Both the position numbers and the translations under genes were made by a program. Under the pieces are notes generated by a model. It worked only from the letters and a program-made list of their open reading frames with translations, searched no databases and was not told where the DNA came from. Source: Holothuria scabra (taxonomy: Eukaryota; Echinodermata; Holothuroidea; Aspidochirotida; Holothuriidae). Taken from it: a DNA stretch of 64,000 bases. The DNA lies in assembly GCA_037179385.1 (NCBI GenBank), contig CM074187.1:12401450-12465449 (forward strand). The letters are read 5' to 3'. Within the stretch, counting starts at the first letter, position 1, and each line of letters begins with the position of its first letter. Below are positions 26,501-41,500 of the stretch, in pieces.

Positions 26501-29500
26501 ATAACATACAGTAACATGAAATATTACATAGATATAAAAGAACAGAAATATTAACTACTTAAATCCACCATGAGGCAAATTATTCCTGGATAGATTCAAA
26601 ATGTATAAGGACATGAGGGCAAACAGAGACTGGTTTAACTGCATACTTACACAACGTGGGATTAAACTGGGAGGTTTCAATGCATACTTAAATGTGGAAA
26701 ACTGAAAGGGGGTTCTATGCATATTTACATGGGGGCAAACTGGGCAGTTTTAATGCATGCATGCATGCATGCATACATACATACATACATATATACATAC
26801 ATACATACACACACACATACATACATACATACATTCATACATACATACATACATACATCCATACATACACAGGCATAATAGGAGGGTTAAATGCATACTT
26901 ACATGGGGTCAAACTATTAAAATGCATAATTACATGGGGGAAAATGGGAGGGATAAAAACATACTTACACAGGGGCAAACTATGAGTGTTTAAATGCATA
27001 CTTACATGGTGGAAGACTGGGAGGTGGTGCTGGTGTATCAGAAGGAACTTTTCCTAGAGGTAAAAAAAAATAGAAAAAAAAATATACCCAGTGACACTTT
27101 TATTTGCAAAGAAAGGGTGCAAGTAATCATAAGGCAGCTCTGATATCACCTACAAATATTACCTTTCAAGTTACAAGAAAGGGCTTACAGCTTTGGTATG
27201 CATTTATACCCAAAGAGAACACAACAAGCCATTAGCCAATGGAGGAGTTTTAGCGGCTGGAACACACACTCCCCATGGCCCAAGTTTAGAAACTAAAAGT
27301 ATTTTTAAAAGGAGTCATTGTAAACTTTATACATTGCAGACACACAAAAATGCAGCATTTCACATGCAGAGACCTATGATAAAGTCATTTTGACACTCCT
27401 CTAGACCTCATGATATACTCCAACAACAATGACAAAATCCTGGCTATGTGACTGGTTGCATACCACTAATGGTCCTCTGGTTTAAAAGACATCAATAGCA
27501 AACTTTCATCACATCCCATTTCATCACTTTCAGCACAATTAAGGTGACAAGTGTGTCGCTGCTTAATGGTATGCTTCATCTCACATATACTGAAGACTGA
27601 TTCAATCAGTTTACTAATGTACAATTCAACTAACATTATTCAACAACTGCTATATACAACTGTGGAAATGCTGCATTATATTTGCAAACCAAAACAAAAA
27701 AATTTCTCTCCAGATGATTAGGACACCATGTCAAAACGATACCCTGCAGATGCTTCCGTTCTCCTTCAGGACGGCATATGGCTGATGTGCCCCACCCCAT
27801 CCCCCAAAATGTAACTCTAACTAAGGGCCTGGGTAGAGATAACACTTCCTTTGCCCCTCCATGCCATTGACCAATATTTGTGAGTTACCTCTCTCAATCT
27901 GACAAATCCAATTATTAAGACTGTTGCATTCCTTATCATTCCAGCCATCGTCATGGAAAATCTCAACACAGTCTTCACTGAGGGTTCCACGGTTGTTTGG
28001 TTCACCAGTGCCCCAGGCTACGTAATCCACCACAGAACCATCACTCCATTCAAAACCTGGTAAACAGTGAAAACATGAAATGATTAGGTCAACTGACATA
28101 CTGGCAAAAGCTGCAAAATTTTAAGAAATCATCTAACTTGCTTAAAACCCTTTTATGTTGACTAGTCATTGAAGGATTTTAACCACAATGTTCTCACATG
28201 GTTTAAAACTTCAATGAAGGCGTGGATACCGCATTACACTCTTAAGTTTAGGTAAAATGTTGAATGTTTATAAGTTAGTTAGACAGAGTTTTAGGGTCCA
28301 GTTTCCAACCTATTGGTTCAAGTCAAGCTGGCCAAGGCCTTTTTCCATTTGTGGCTCACTGGCTTGTTTTCCCTACTCCATTGCTTATGCGGAGCATCTA
28401 GCACAATGGCAGTAGGTTCCATTTTTAGAGTCTTTGGTGTGACCCGGTCAGGACTCAAACTCCTAACCTCCTGACTGCAAGTTGGATGCTCTAACCACTT
28501 GACCATGCAGTCAATTAATGTTTACAAACATTGATTCCTAGGTCTGTTGACTCATATTAGAACTTTTCTGGTAATAATATATACAAAATAATTGCTACTG
28601 CCGATGTACTGTTGAATATTCCGTTGGGTTTCATAGTTAATACATATCAAAACACTGTATGATAAAACCATTCTTGTTAAAATCGTGTTACATCCTTCTT
28701 CTCTACCTGAATACATCTTATCACCTCAGGGAAGGAATGAAACACACTGCACAGATACCTGATAAGGACAATTTTCACAATTTGAGTAATTAATTGACAG
28801 TATCTGATCTTCAAAAATGCACAAAGAAAGTTACGTAAAATTTAGGATGATAAGCTTTTACAAGCCTGTCAAGTTTGGGGTAATGGAATTTTTATACAGT
28901 GTGATCAGAAAGGTTGCACAATTGATTGTTTTTCATTAGGTTGCAGTTGAGTTCAGGTTCCTAAGAATTGAGAGATAGTTTGCAGTTTAATTGTGAAATG
29001 GGGAAAAATGGAAGGACCCAAGTTTCATGATTAAACGTTTCATGGTTAAACTTTACTTCTTGAAATTTGTTACATCCTCCTTCTCTGCCTGAATACCTCA
29101 CCTCACCTCTGGAAGGGAATGGAGCACACTACATAGACATCAAGTACAGTCAACTTTTATATTTCAGTACTGATTGGCATTACAATATTTTCCAAATCAT
29201 ACAACAAAATTTACATAACATTTGGAATTAGCTATTAAACAGCCTGTACTGTTTGTATTCTTTGGTTTTTTTTAATTCAGAATGATCACAATGATAAAAA
29301 ATTGCTTAAAGGTAGCAATTACATAACGAAATCTGAAGCTAGATAAACCCCATGGGGTCTCTGATCTGGTCTTGCGTTTTAGTTGAGTTCTTAAAATGGG
29401 ACTTCAAAGCATGCCAACACCTTGTTGCATAAAAAGGGTACTTACATCTTGATTAGAGAATAAATGAGCAGTATACAAACTGTAATACAACAACTGCCAC

Positions 29501-32500
29501 TTAATGAAGCAGTTGTAACCTAATGAACAAATCAGAAATACAGAACAATCCAGAAAAAAAATAACTTACCTGCCTCCACTGATCTATCATGAAGACCAAT
29601 CCAAAATCTGCGATCTCTGGTTAAAAGAAGGTCAATATAAAAATAAACTTCTTGAGAGACATCAATATTTCTATCAACGTAACATATTCACTCAAGACCA
29701 ATTATACATTATCCTAATGGTAAAAAGCTTATTACAAAACACAAAAGCACACAAAAAGGAAGAGAATACCTTTATTTCACTTGTTGAGACAATAAAAAAA
29801 ATTCTTTTTACTTCCTAAAATTTTGGTTGCTAAGATTCCACTAAGTTGTAAAATATCTTCTAGTTTACTTGTTGTTTATTATGTTTTCAAACAACTCACG
29901 TAGTTCCAATTCTTTGCTTGATGTAATTTTCCTCATCTGCGCTGTGGAAGCTAGCTAGATCTCCTCCAATGGCTCTGCATCGGCTGAGGGCTAATTGCCA
30001 GTTTCTTTGCTTTCTTGTTTCACCCTCAAAGTCAAATATCTTTACAAGGGAAGTTTAAGCAAAGATTGAATTTTCATGTGTGACAGCGAAAGTAAATCTA
30101 CACAACTTGGTGAAATTGAATTCATATCAGACATGCATTTTTCTACATATCAGCAAATAAGAGCACTCTATTATGTTTCCAACAATGCAGAAAATACTTG
30201 GAATACTAAAAAGTTCATAAACAAAATTCGATACCTTTAAAATATATAGCACAAAAGATTCAAATTCCAGGACTTACTGTGGCTATATCAACCTTTCCTA
30301 ATCTGTTGTTTTCAAATCGGTTTTGCTTTGTTTGTTTTGAGATGAGATGATATTTTACTTGGTAACTCCAGCACCTTTTGTGACAGAATTCAGTTTCAGT
30401 TTTACAAAAGTTCATGAATATGACAGTTCATACTCAAAAGAATCTGGCATTTCAACAGGGAAACTTGATTAGTATCAATTACCAAATGCAGCTGAAAGTC
30501 ACTCAAAGATAAAATCAAAGATAAAATAATTGTTCTGCTAGCTACAGCAAAAGATCTTCCTCCTCACTGATGGGAAAAAGGAAAAAATTATGGTTTAGAG
30601 CGTGGTTGGGGGCTAAATAAATCACAATTCCGAAACTTCAAAGTACTTGTCTCAGTGTATTTTAGGCTCAAATATTTTGAAACATGAAGAAGATTAATAC
30701 ACAAAATAAAAATAGTACAGAGATACTGGTGAGTGATTTATAAAGATTATGTAACAAGTTCAGGCTCCTTTTTTGTAAAGAATTATCATAAATCTTGATC
30801 TTGATGAAACAGTCCTACTGAAAGGAAACTTTCAGATGATAAAAATCTTTAAGAAGCTGTGTCATAAGTATAGAGATGCTGCATACAGTGATCAACGGTG
30901 ATTGATACGATCTGCATCATCTCAGAAAATGGAATACATGTAGAAGATTATCCACTGCACCACCAAGGGCACCAACCTCAATGGATTCAATCGTCCAGGA
31001 GGCAAAAATCCCCTCTAAATATTTACAATATATGTGGAAATCATGTATACATAGACTAACATTACTTTTGCAAAGCTAAGCTTTAGTGATTATTTTTAGT
31101 GTGATTATATTTTTAATCCTTTGAGTCAGAAAATTAAGAAGTTCTGATTTTTACAGCTTGTAGAGCTTAGAAAACAGATAACAGTTCTGCTTAAAACGAA
31201 AAATGCTACCTTGAAAGTAGTACTATACAAAACTGTTGACTACAAAATTTTAACCGTAAATGGTAAGGTCATTTAATATTGAGCCATACGCAGTAAAATT
31301 CTGCAGAGAATTTCAGTGGACTCTAAATGAAAGGATTAAACACTTTATCTTTCAAATTCCACATCAATCAAGTTACAGATGTGAGGATTATTCTTAGTGA
31401 AACAGAATACTTCATACTCCTTCATGTTACAACAATTTGTGTAATTTGGCAGACTGGTCCCAAAATTTTGGTTTTTCTTTAAAATTGAAATGTTCATTGC
31501 TTTCAACCTACAAACTAAGCAAGCGAGATAACTGTTAAACCTTTGAACTAAGTTTTTGAAAGTGAATATATTTTTCATTTTCAATTGGTTTTAAAGATGT
31601 ATGAAATCTTGCGCGCTGAAATCAATTTGGGGGTATGACAACACATAAGTCAAACCATGGAGATCACTGTGCTGTGTAATGAGCATTTCTTTGACAATAA
31701 TTCTAACATATTATTGAAATGTGGCTTGCAACATGAAGCCGGGAAACCTTCCTGATGCTACATTAAATCCTTCAATATTTATCAGTGGACTGCTTCCTCT
31801 AGGCATAATTTGTAATCAGATTTCAAATACCCATTGTAGCTGCAAAATAACATGAGGTAGACAAGTGCTTTTCAGTCTACAGACAGTGACTAATCTGAAA
31901 TGGTCCCCTGTAAACCTCTGCTTTTTCCCATCAACGAGCAGGAAGATTGTTTGCTTCAACAAGAAGAGCAATTGATTTCCTTCTTTTTTGCTTATGCTTG
32001 GGAGACTTCCAGCCTGCATTTGGTGATTGAAACCAATCCAGGTTCCCCTGTCCAAATGCATTACTCGCCGGGTATGTGGTTAATAGAGTTCTAAAGCAAC
32101 TGTCTTCATAATGAAAACAGCAAGACTTTATTCACCAAAGCCATCTATCATGGTGCTTAAAACAAATTCACAAAATAATTAGTGATTAGTGATTCTTACC
32201 CCAAAACACCTGCTACCATATCCTATCCATCCCTGAGCACAGTTGTTGTCATTTGGAGGAGTGGGGTTGGCTGGTGCGGTCACTGTTGGCGCTGCTGTGT
32301 AGCCTTCTCGAACACTCTCACAGAGGTAATCATATCTTGCGTTACAACCTCTGACTTGCCACAAGCCAGCAGCAGTTCCTGTTGTAGCTGCCACACAGTT
32401 GCCATTATTTTCCCCTAAAAATTTGGTAGTGGTGGAAGTTGAAGAAAAACAGTTACATTACGATCATTAATGCCCATAAAGACTACCACCTGACACCCCT

Positions 32501-35500
32501 GCTTTTGGCCCAAAACAGGGGAGATTAAATATCTACCCAAGTTAGTAGCTTCCTTGAATATTCTACTGCAAAACTGGTTCTTAAATAACTGCAAATTGAT
32601 TTTCAGGAGTAATTAGTGACCAATGGATTAAAAAAAAAAACAATTAAAATGCACTTTAGATAGAAACAACTAGTTACTCAGTATTACAGCAGGTGAGAAC
32701 AATCACACAGTGGCTGGATCAGTTAATTTTGTGCATCAATGGTTAATCCTTCTATTGGAAGAACTTTTAATAGTTAAATAATTTGCTATCAATTGTCAAT
32801 TTATTACACCTCCAGTGAAGACAAATCTTCAAAGGTTTAGATTAGTCGCCATGTAAAGATAATTTTCCTACCATAATAAAGTTCATACAGATTCAAAATG
32901 AAAACTTCCATGACTTTTCCAAGGGTTTTTACTGACATACATTTCCAATATCTTTAAAAATAGTCAGATTCCATATTTCTGTATTTTTCCAAATTTTATG
33001 TTTCCAAACATTGGAAAAATTGGAACAATAAGTCCACTTCCTAAAATTCCCTGAGCTTTCCAGGACCTTTTACAAATTACTGATTTTCCATGACTTTCCA
33101 TACAGTATCTGGAAACTCAAGTTTCAGTTTACCTTGACTTTCCAGGATTTCTAAAACCTATACAAACCCTTCACAATGAAGAAAAATATACATGTTACAC
33201 ATTGCCAGATTGATATTTCTCTTTTCAGCACTTAGTAAAATAAATACACTAAGGTGAGAAAGAAATGAAAAACAAAACATCAAGCTCCATTGCAGTTCAT
33301 TATCTTCTAACAATGTAAAACATCTACAATCCACTTCAGTTATACATTGAACAAGGCCTCTCATCCACTCCAGTTGCTTTGGGTTACTCAGAGATGCAAA
33401 CATTTACATCTAGAAATCAGGGAGGTTTCACACAAGAATCAGGGAGGTTTTAAGAATTATATGCAACTTAATGAGAGAAAACTTTCTTGAATCAGGGAAG
33501 TTGTCATATTTGCTACCTGGAATGGACAAAAATTCTTGAATTTTCAGGGAGCCTCCCTGAGAATCAGGGAGGACTGGCATCTCTGGTTACTCCTCAAGTT
33601 TTCTGAACAATTGGGTTTAAAGATTTTACGAAATTTTATGAAAAACAGAATGCCTTTTTTTTCAAGAATATGTCAAAAAAACCCCCAAACAAACAGTACA
33701 TGTCATTTTTTTTTTTGAGGGGGCGTCTGTGCATAACTATGCCTACATGTCAAGATTATAAGTTTTAATTTTTGAACTTTGACCTTCATCAAACAAAGTG
33801 ATTGAGTAGGATACATGTTACCTTAATGAAGCATCGACCTGCAAAAGTATAACATTCCTTCAAAGTGACCTGTTTTTAGTTATTATGATTTAATGTAATT
33901 TCAGAATGATCCTTACTAGGTTCTAGGTAATCCCAGTTGGTAAATGTGACTCCAGAACCATCACTCCAATGATATTCTCCTGCCACTGTCAGGTCATTTA
34001 AACCAATCCAAACTGGGTTACCATGACGCTTGGCCAGAATGCTTGTAACCAAAGTTTGCTCATACCTGTGCATCAAAAGCATTGAAATTGATGTAAATTG
34101 ACAGACTTAAAGAAAAAGGGGAGCCATTGTATTAATGTGAGGACATGATGTCATGTGTGCTTGCTTCAAGTTTACTCTCTGTTTTCAAATTGATTACCTT
34201 ACCTGCTCAGATTTCCAGTACCGAACATTGGATTTCAATGCAAATTTCACCAGAATGCTTAAAAAGAAACTCCCTCTAACATATCAAAACTTGATTTGAC
34301 ATTTGAACCTTTTTTAAATTCTGTGGAGAATAGAATCTCACCTGTCTTTGATAGAAACCAGGTTGGCTCCAAAGGTTTGGCAGGATATCTGAGATCTGTC
34401 CCATTCAGCTGTTACCTTGCTGGGCACACCATAGCATGAACCACCATATGCAGTCCAGCCCTTTAGTAGACAGAGAAATGTGAGAAAAGTTCTTGCATAG
34501 AAGTTTGTTCTTCCAAAACATTTAAAGAAAATGTTTCCACCAGAATGATTATTTAGGAATCATATCTCATTTACTACAAGTCTAAAGTAATATAACATCA
34601 AAACCAGCATGCAAAAATGCATTGAGGTTTTGATGATACATACATGTTCTTTTCAATAAAATGCTACATTTCTTGTAACACCTGGTAATGACCCAAAGTG
34701 ACCTTTAACTCCACCAGTAAGTAACTGGTTTTTCTTTTAACCAAAAGACCTATATATTCAAAAAGCCAAATTTCATACTGTGCCTTAAGATATTCTGCAA
34801 AGAAGGTTTTCAGAGTTTGATGCCAGGTGATACCAGATGATCACTGACCATCACTAAAAACAACAGGTACAGTACTTTCAACTCACCATAACTCATCCAA
34901 ATTCTAATTATGAAATCCATCCAAGTTTCTGACCTTGAGATGTCCCTTTGACAAGGTTTTCAAAGTTTGACCTTTGGTGGCCCCAAATGACCATCACATG
35001 TACTCACCAAGGACTGCAGATGCCATCTTCCTACCATAACACATCCACATACTAACTTTGAATTCTATCCCAATTTTCTACCTTGAAATACAAAGTAAAA
35101 TTTGGTTTTGAAATTTCGACCTTGGACAATCCCATGTAAACTCTGACCTCTACCAAAATAAGAGGGTCCCCTCCCATCATAATTCATCAACAAACCAAGT
35201 TTGAAAACAATCCAAGCTTCCTACCTTGAGATATCGTGTAAACACAGATTTCGGGGTTTGACAAAATGTGACCCCAAATTTATGACCTTTGACCTTCACC
35301 AAAATGCATAGGGTTCTTCCTCACCTCATAACACATCAACACGTCAAGTTTGAAAAGAATCCAAGTTTCCCACCATGAGATATTGTGTAAACAAGGATTT
35401 TGGGGTTTGACCCTATGTGACCCCAAATGACCTCTGACCGCCAAAAAAATTAATAGGGTTCTTCCTTACATCATAACACATCAACCTGTTGAGTTTGAAA

Positions 35501-38500
35501 TTAATCCAAGTTTCCCATCTTGAGAAATCGTGTGAACAAAGATTTTGGGGTTTGACCCCATGTAACCTCAAATGACCTCTGACCTCCACCAAAATGGATA
35601 GGTTACTTCCTCAACTCATAATGCATCAACATATCAAGTTTGAAATTAATCCAAGTTTCCTATCTTGAGATATCGTGTAAACAAGGATTTCAGGGTTTGA
35701 CCCCCTGTGGCCCCAAATGACCTCTGACTGCCAACAAAATTAATAGGGGTCTTCCTTTCATCATAACACATCAACATATAAAGTTTGAAATTAATCCAAG
35801 TTTCCCACCATGAGATATTGTGTAAACAAGGATTTCAGGGTTTGACCCTATGTGACCCCAAATGACCTCTGACTGCCAACAAAATTGATAGGGTTCTTCC
35901 TAACATCATAACACATCAACATGTCAAGTATGAAATTAATCCAAGTTTCCTATCTTGAGGTAACGTGTAAACAAGGATTTGGGGGTTCAACCCCACGTGA
36001 CCTGAAATGACCTTTGACCTCCACCAAAATCAATAGGGTTCTTCCTTACATCATAAAGCATCAACATATCAAGTTTGAAATTAATCCAAGTTTCCTATCT
36101 TGAGATATCGTGTAAACAAGGATTTCAGGGTTTGACCCCCTGTGGCCCCAGATGACCTTTGACCTCCACCAAAATCAATAGGGTTCTTCCTCTCAGTATG
36201 GGGTATCTGTGTACCAAGTTTGAAAATTGTCAGATCTTCCCTTCTCAAGACATCGGGTAAACAAGCAAAGTGTCACAAACACACACACACACGCTGCACC
36301 CACACATACACACCCACCCACATACACACATACATACAATTACACACGCATGCCATCATGAATGCATAGGTTTCTCTTTTCATCGAAAACCAAAAACGGC
36401 AGAGTTATGAGTTTTGATGTACCATAACACAAACAATTAAAAGACTAATGTAAAGAAATTTGATTGACTCTACAAAACATTGTAGAGTGTATGAACAAAA
36501 AGAATGAGGACACTTGATATTAAAGGAAGACTACAGTTATAGAAATCTTGATACTTGTATTTCCTTAGATTGCAAATTTCCTTCGGAATATTGTTCTGAA
36601 AATCTATTTGATAAATGTTCTTCATTTCTCAGCAAAAAATAACTTCATACTGACATCATGTCCTAACTGCTATGAAGAAAACATTTTAATAAATAAAAAA
36701 AAATTAAAATTTATTTATATTATTAAACGTCAATCATCCAATCAGTTTTTTACTGCAGGCCACTGGCTGTCAGCACTATTATATCAACCAAATCAGGATG
36801 AAACTTTCCTTCTTAATCTTTGTTGCATCCTCCTTCTCTGCCTGATTACCTCTTATTATCTCAGGCAGGGAATGAAGCTCACTACACGCACACTTGATAT
36901 AGTCACATTTCACATATGATTAATTAATTGACAGTAACAGGTATATTAAAATACACAAAAAGTTACATAACATATGAGGTTAGCTAACAGGCCAGTCAAG
37001 CATGTGTTTATTGCTTTTCACGTAGTGTGAACACAATGAAAGCAGAGATTATTTGAGGGCACAGATCATGTAACAAACTCAGATACCAGTTACACCCCAC
37101 ACTGCCTTTGATCTACTGGGGTGTCTATGTTGCTTTCTCAAGAGGCAATGTGATGTCATGTGAAATACTATACAGACAACAGACAGTAAAAAACATATCC
37201 TACTTCTAACCTTCTCTATTCGTTAGTTCATTAGATGGAATATACAGCTCAGTTTCTAACCAATTGGTTTAAGTCTGGCTGGCAACAACCTTTTTTCCAG
37301 TTGTGGCTCACTGGCTCTTTTTTCCTACGTACTCCCTTGCTTAAGCTTACCACCAAGCACAATGGCAGTAGCCAGGTTCCATTTTTAAAGCCTTTGGTAT
37401 GACCCAACCGGCCAGGAGTTGTACTCCACACCTCCCAGCTGCAAGTCTAATACTCTAACCACTGACTTGGCCATACGTAACCTTTTCACGAACTGTTATC
37501 AATACCAATTGGGAGCCTGATAAAACATTTGAAAATAGCCCTGAAGGTTGACATTTGATAGCAGTTTATCTCAAATAAAACTGAAAAGGGATCTAACCCT
37601 TCAATGCATCATGAGTAATTTGATCCCTTTTTTGCCAGCACTTAATTCAGAGTTTGCCCTTAGTTGTTAATTAAATCCCTTTAGCTTCTATAGTACCAGA
37701 ATGGTCAATGCAGACCTGCTGCTCACTGAACCAGCTGATTATGGAAATGAACCAGTGGTCAGATCCCTTAATTGGGAATGGTGATTTATTACAAAAAAAA
37801 AACTGTAGTAGCCATGACGATATCCAAAAAGTAAAATCTTTTGCCATGTTATGCCAGCCACAACCATGAGTTCACACTTGTAACTAGGAAAAATAATTTA
37901 TGAATTCAAAAATAGCAACCACTACATCTAAACCAAGGCACAATTTTGACAACCAAAGTCAAAACAATTACACTGTATATCAGGGGCGGGGGAGTTTTTT
38001 GATTTAACAAGCCAGATATGTGGAACGAAATAATAACCAAGCCCGCCTAATTAACAACCTACTGTTGATTTCAAAGCTTTTATTCTGAGGAGTTTTAAGC
38101 AGTATAAACCAATATAATATCATTCAAGTATAAGAAATGCAGGAATCAGATATTTCTTATAACTGAATGAAATGTTATCAGGTAGAGAAGGATGATGTTT
38201 CAAAAAGTAAGAAGGTAAGTTTCATCATGTGTCAGATGTCTAAAAAGGTGGGGAACCAATAATTAAGTAAATTATTAAGGTAATCCATATGATTATTTTC
38301 CTCACCAATTCACATCCATTTGAAGTGACGGGAGCATCAGTACCCTCTATGACCGTTTTTCTCATCTTGCAGACAGATGGGTTCCTCATGGTACATCTCT
38401 CATCATTCCAAGCACCCTGTACATGAGAGAGGGGAGGTAGGTACCAAAATGAGGGCAAATCATAGGCTTGAATAATATCAAACACTGAAAAACTGATTAA

Positions 38501-41500
38501 CTTAAAAGGTGTTTTTGACCTTTAAAACTGACAAAAATACAGAAATGCTTTCTTTCTACAAGACCTTTCACAAATACCTCATATGCAACCATTTTTCCAC
38601 AGTGCTATAAAACTATGTTAGCTATAGAATGTTTCAGGTTGCGATAAACTCTGCAAACATAAACTCAGGATCCTATCTCAAAAAAGATAAATTCAAATTT
38701 GAAAAAAAAAACACAATGTGTACCCCTCCATCCATTTCCACACAATCTTCTTCTGCTCCCAAAAAGTTGTTTGGTTCATCTTGAGCCCAGTAAGTGAAAA
38801 GGACCTCTGACCCATCCACCCATTCAAAGGTCAAGGGTACTCTGAGGTCATTTAGTCCTATCCAGAAATGAGTGAGAGGTCCAATAACACCAGCTGGAAA
38901 GCAAATGTAGTAAAAGGAATTTAAATGAGGAGAAGTTTGTGGGTCTTTCAAATACTTCCACGATTTGCAAGTATTCATAATAAAGCTCCTCTGTATGGCA
39001 TCAACAATATTAATAAAGATATGTTTTAAAAGACTAAGGAGTTGCCCCAAAATTGAAAAATCTCACAAACTTTTATTTCTCTTACAGGTATCTTTCACAA
39101 TATTTCAAGACTTAAATATTGCATACCAAGGAAGGAGTTCTTGTAAATTTCATATTTCAGTGAGAAAAATATTGTCAAATATAATAATAAAAAGCCATTC
39201 TGGAAATAAGATAGATTACTGTGAATTGGGGTGCCTGCATTTTCCCTTTAAACACATTTGATAATGAAGCACTTCAATGTCATGCAAAAGCCAACAAGGT
39301 GAAAGAGATACAGGGGGTGAAGGTCAAAGAGAAATAGAGCAGTCTCCCTTTCCAAAAATATTTGGAATAATATTATGCATAATAATAGATTTCTGGATGT
39401 GGCAAACTTTGCTGGCCAATCTACTCCTCATGTCAGAATATTATTTTTAAGTGACATTCTGGGACAAACAGCTAGGCAAGGTAACATGAAACACAAATCC
39501 TTCTTGACTAGAATGGCCAAATTTTATTTATTCAGCTGCAAGATGTCTACCAGTGTTACATTCTGGATTACAAAAGCATTGAAAAAGTACAAAACTAACT
39601 ACAAACTTTACACAAACAGGGTTAAGTGAATGAAGATCTAAATTTTGCAGTATACAGAGCAACTTGACCTGTTATGTTCTGTCCATGATACATCATTTCA
39701 CCTACAAATTTTTATTGTTTACATCTCGGAAAATTTATTCTCTACTTAATGTTGTCAAGAACTGTTATCAATACCAATTATATGCCCATTCAAGCATTTG
39801 ACAATAGGCCTGAAGGTTGACACTTGATAGCAGTTTATCTCAGATCAAACTTAAAGGGGATCTAACCCTTTAATGCACCATGAGTAATTTGATCCCATTT
39901 TTGCCAGCACTTATTTGAACCTTTGACTGTTGGGCTTCTATTTGAACGAGAATGGTAATCAAAGATGTTGTTCATTGAAGCAGCTAATCAGCGTAATGAA
40001 CCAGTGGTTGGGTACTATAATTGGGAACAGCAGTTTTCCCCAAAAACTGCGGTAGGCAAGACGGATAACCTTAAAGGTTAATATTTCGCCATGTACCACA
40101 CTTATCTAGTCTTATTGAGTATTGAGTGAGGTTATCGAAATCCCATTCCCACTGCCAGATATGTAATAATATCACTGCATCAAGATCCTATTCTATTAGG
40201 TTGCAAATAATCACACAGAGGATTGGCCAGAAATTCAAACAACATTCCCTGCAAAAGTGCATGATTGGCATCACTTGTGGAAGGGTGTCCTGGAGCTGGC
40301 TTAAATGTCTATGCATGGGGATACTATGTCTGTCTACTATCAATTTGTGTCTTTGGGCAAGGACAAAACTGGAGCTTACATTTTAATAGTGACCAATTCA
40401 TCGTGATATTAATATATTTTACCATTGATAAATCTAATTCTTCCACAGATAAATAAATGGATGGATGGCATTAACTTACTCCCTATTACAATGGAAGCCA
40501 CAAAATCATTCTCAGAACTACTGGCAATGGAGACTAACTCTGAGCCAGATCCCCAGATCCCACACTGATCTCTAGCTTCCTGCCAGGTACGTTCACCCAG
40601 TTCAACATAGTAACAGTTATCGCCATAGGCACGCCATCCAGAGGGGCAACGAAACGCAGGGGGTAGGGTGGTGGGTATTTCCTCATATGGTACATCATAC
40701 ACTGTAAAGAGAACAAAATGAACAAAATACATTCTTAAAAGTTAACTATGACCCCAAAAATAAAGATGACGTCTTGTGATTCCTTTGCCTTTGTTAATAT
40801 TTCTAAGTACTTTCACATCCAAGAGTTTCCAATTAATACAATTTCAGCTCCAAGTATTCCTTAAGGAAAATTGTTCCAGCTACATTTTTCCCTGTAGCAA
40901 AATTAACAACCTGAAACCACTCCCAGAATGAGTGACAATCCTGAATTGACACAAAATTACATGACACACCCATAAAAAAGTCCTCAAAGTCATTGGAGGT
41001 GCAGTGATTGAACCAGGACCACAATTATATTCATCCAATCAGCTTCACATTTCAGATTTTGACAGTGTAAGATATACCTGACAGGTTCAGTAGAAGAAAA
41101 GCCAACTGTGAGATCTATCAAAGTTTCCTCTTTGTTTAGATGGTACACATTTTGGGATGTTTTTTCTGACAAATTCAATGAAGACACCTCATAATATCAA
41201 AGGCATTGAGCAGTATTTCTGGTATCAGACCTCATAACATGATCTGTGTATTCAAGTGATCTTTGCTATCATTAAGCTTACACTGCGAAAGAACAAATAA
41301 TAAACATATAGCATGGTTATATGAAATTTTCGTGCATTCCAGCACTTTTTTTTTTAAACATCATAGTCAACTCACCCTTTGAGTCAAAAAACTTATAACC
41401 AGGCCAAACTATCAATTGCTTGCTTTATTTTGATATGAAACATGCTTTAGTTAAATAGAAATTAACGAAGTAATGGTTGATTGAAGTTGGGCTCTATTGT

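Noticed and set aside
26692..26993. His/Tyr/Ile/Thr-rich open frames
   Set aside because: Translation of the (acat)n microsatellite.
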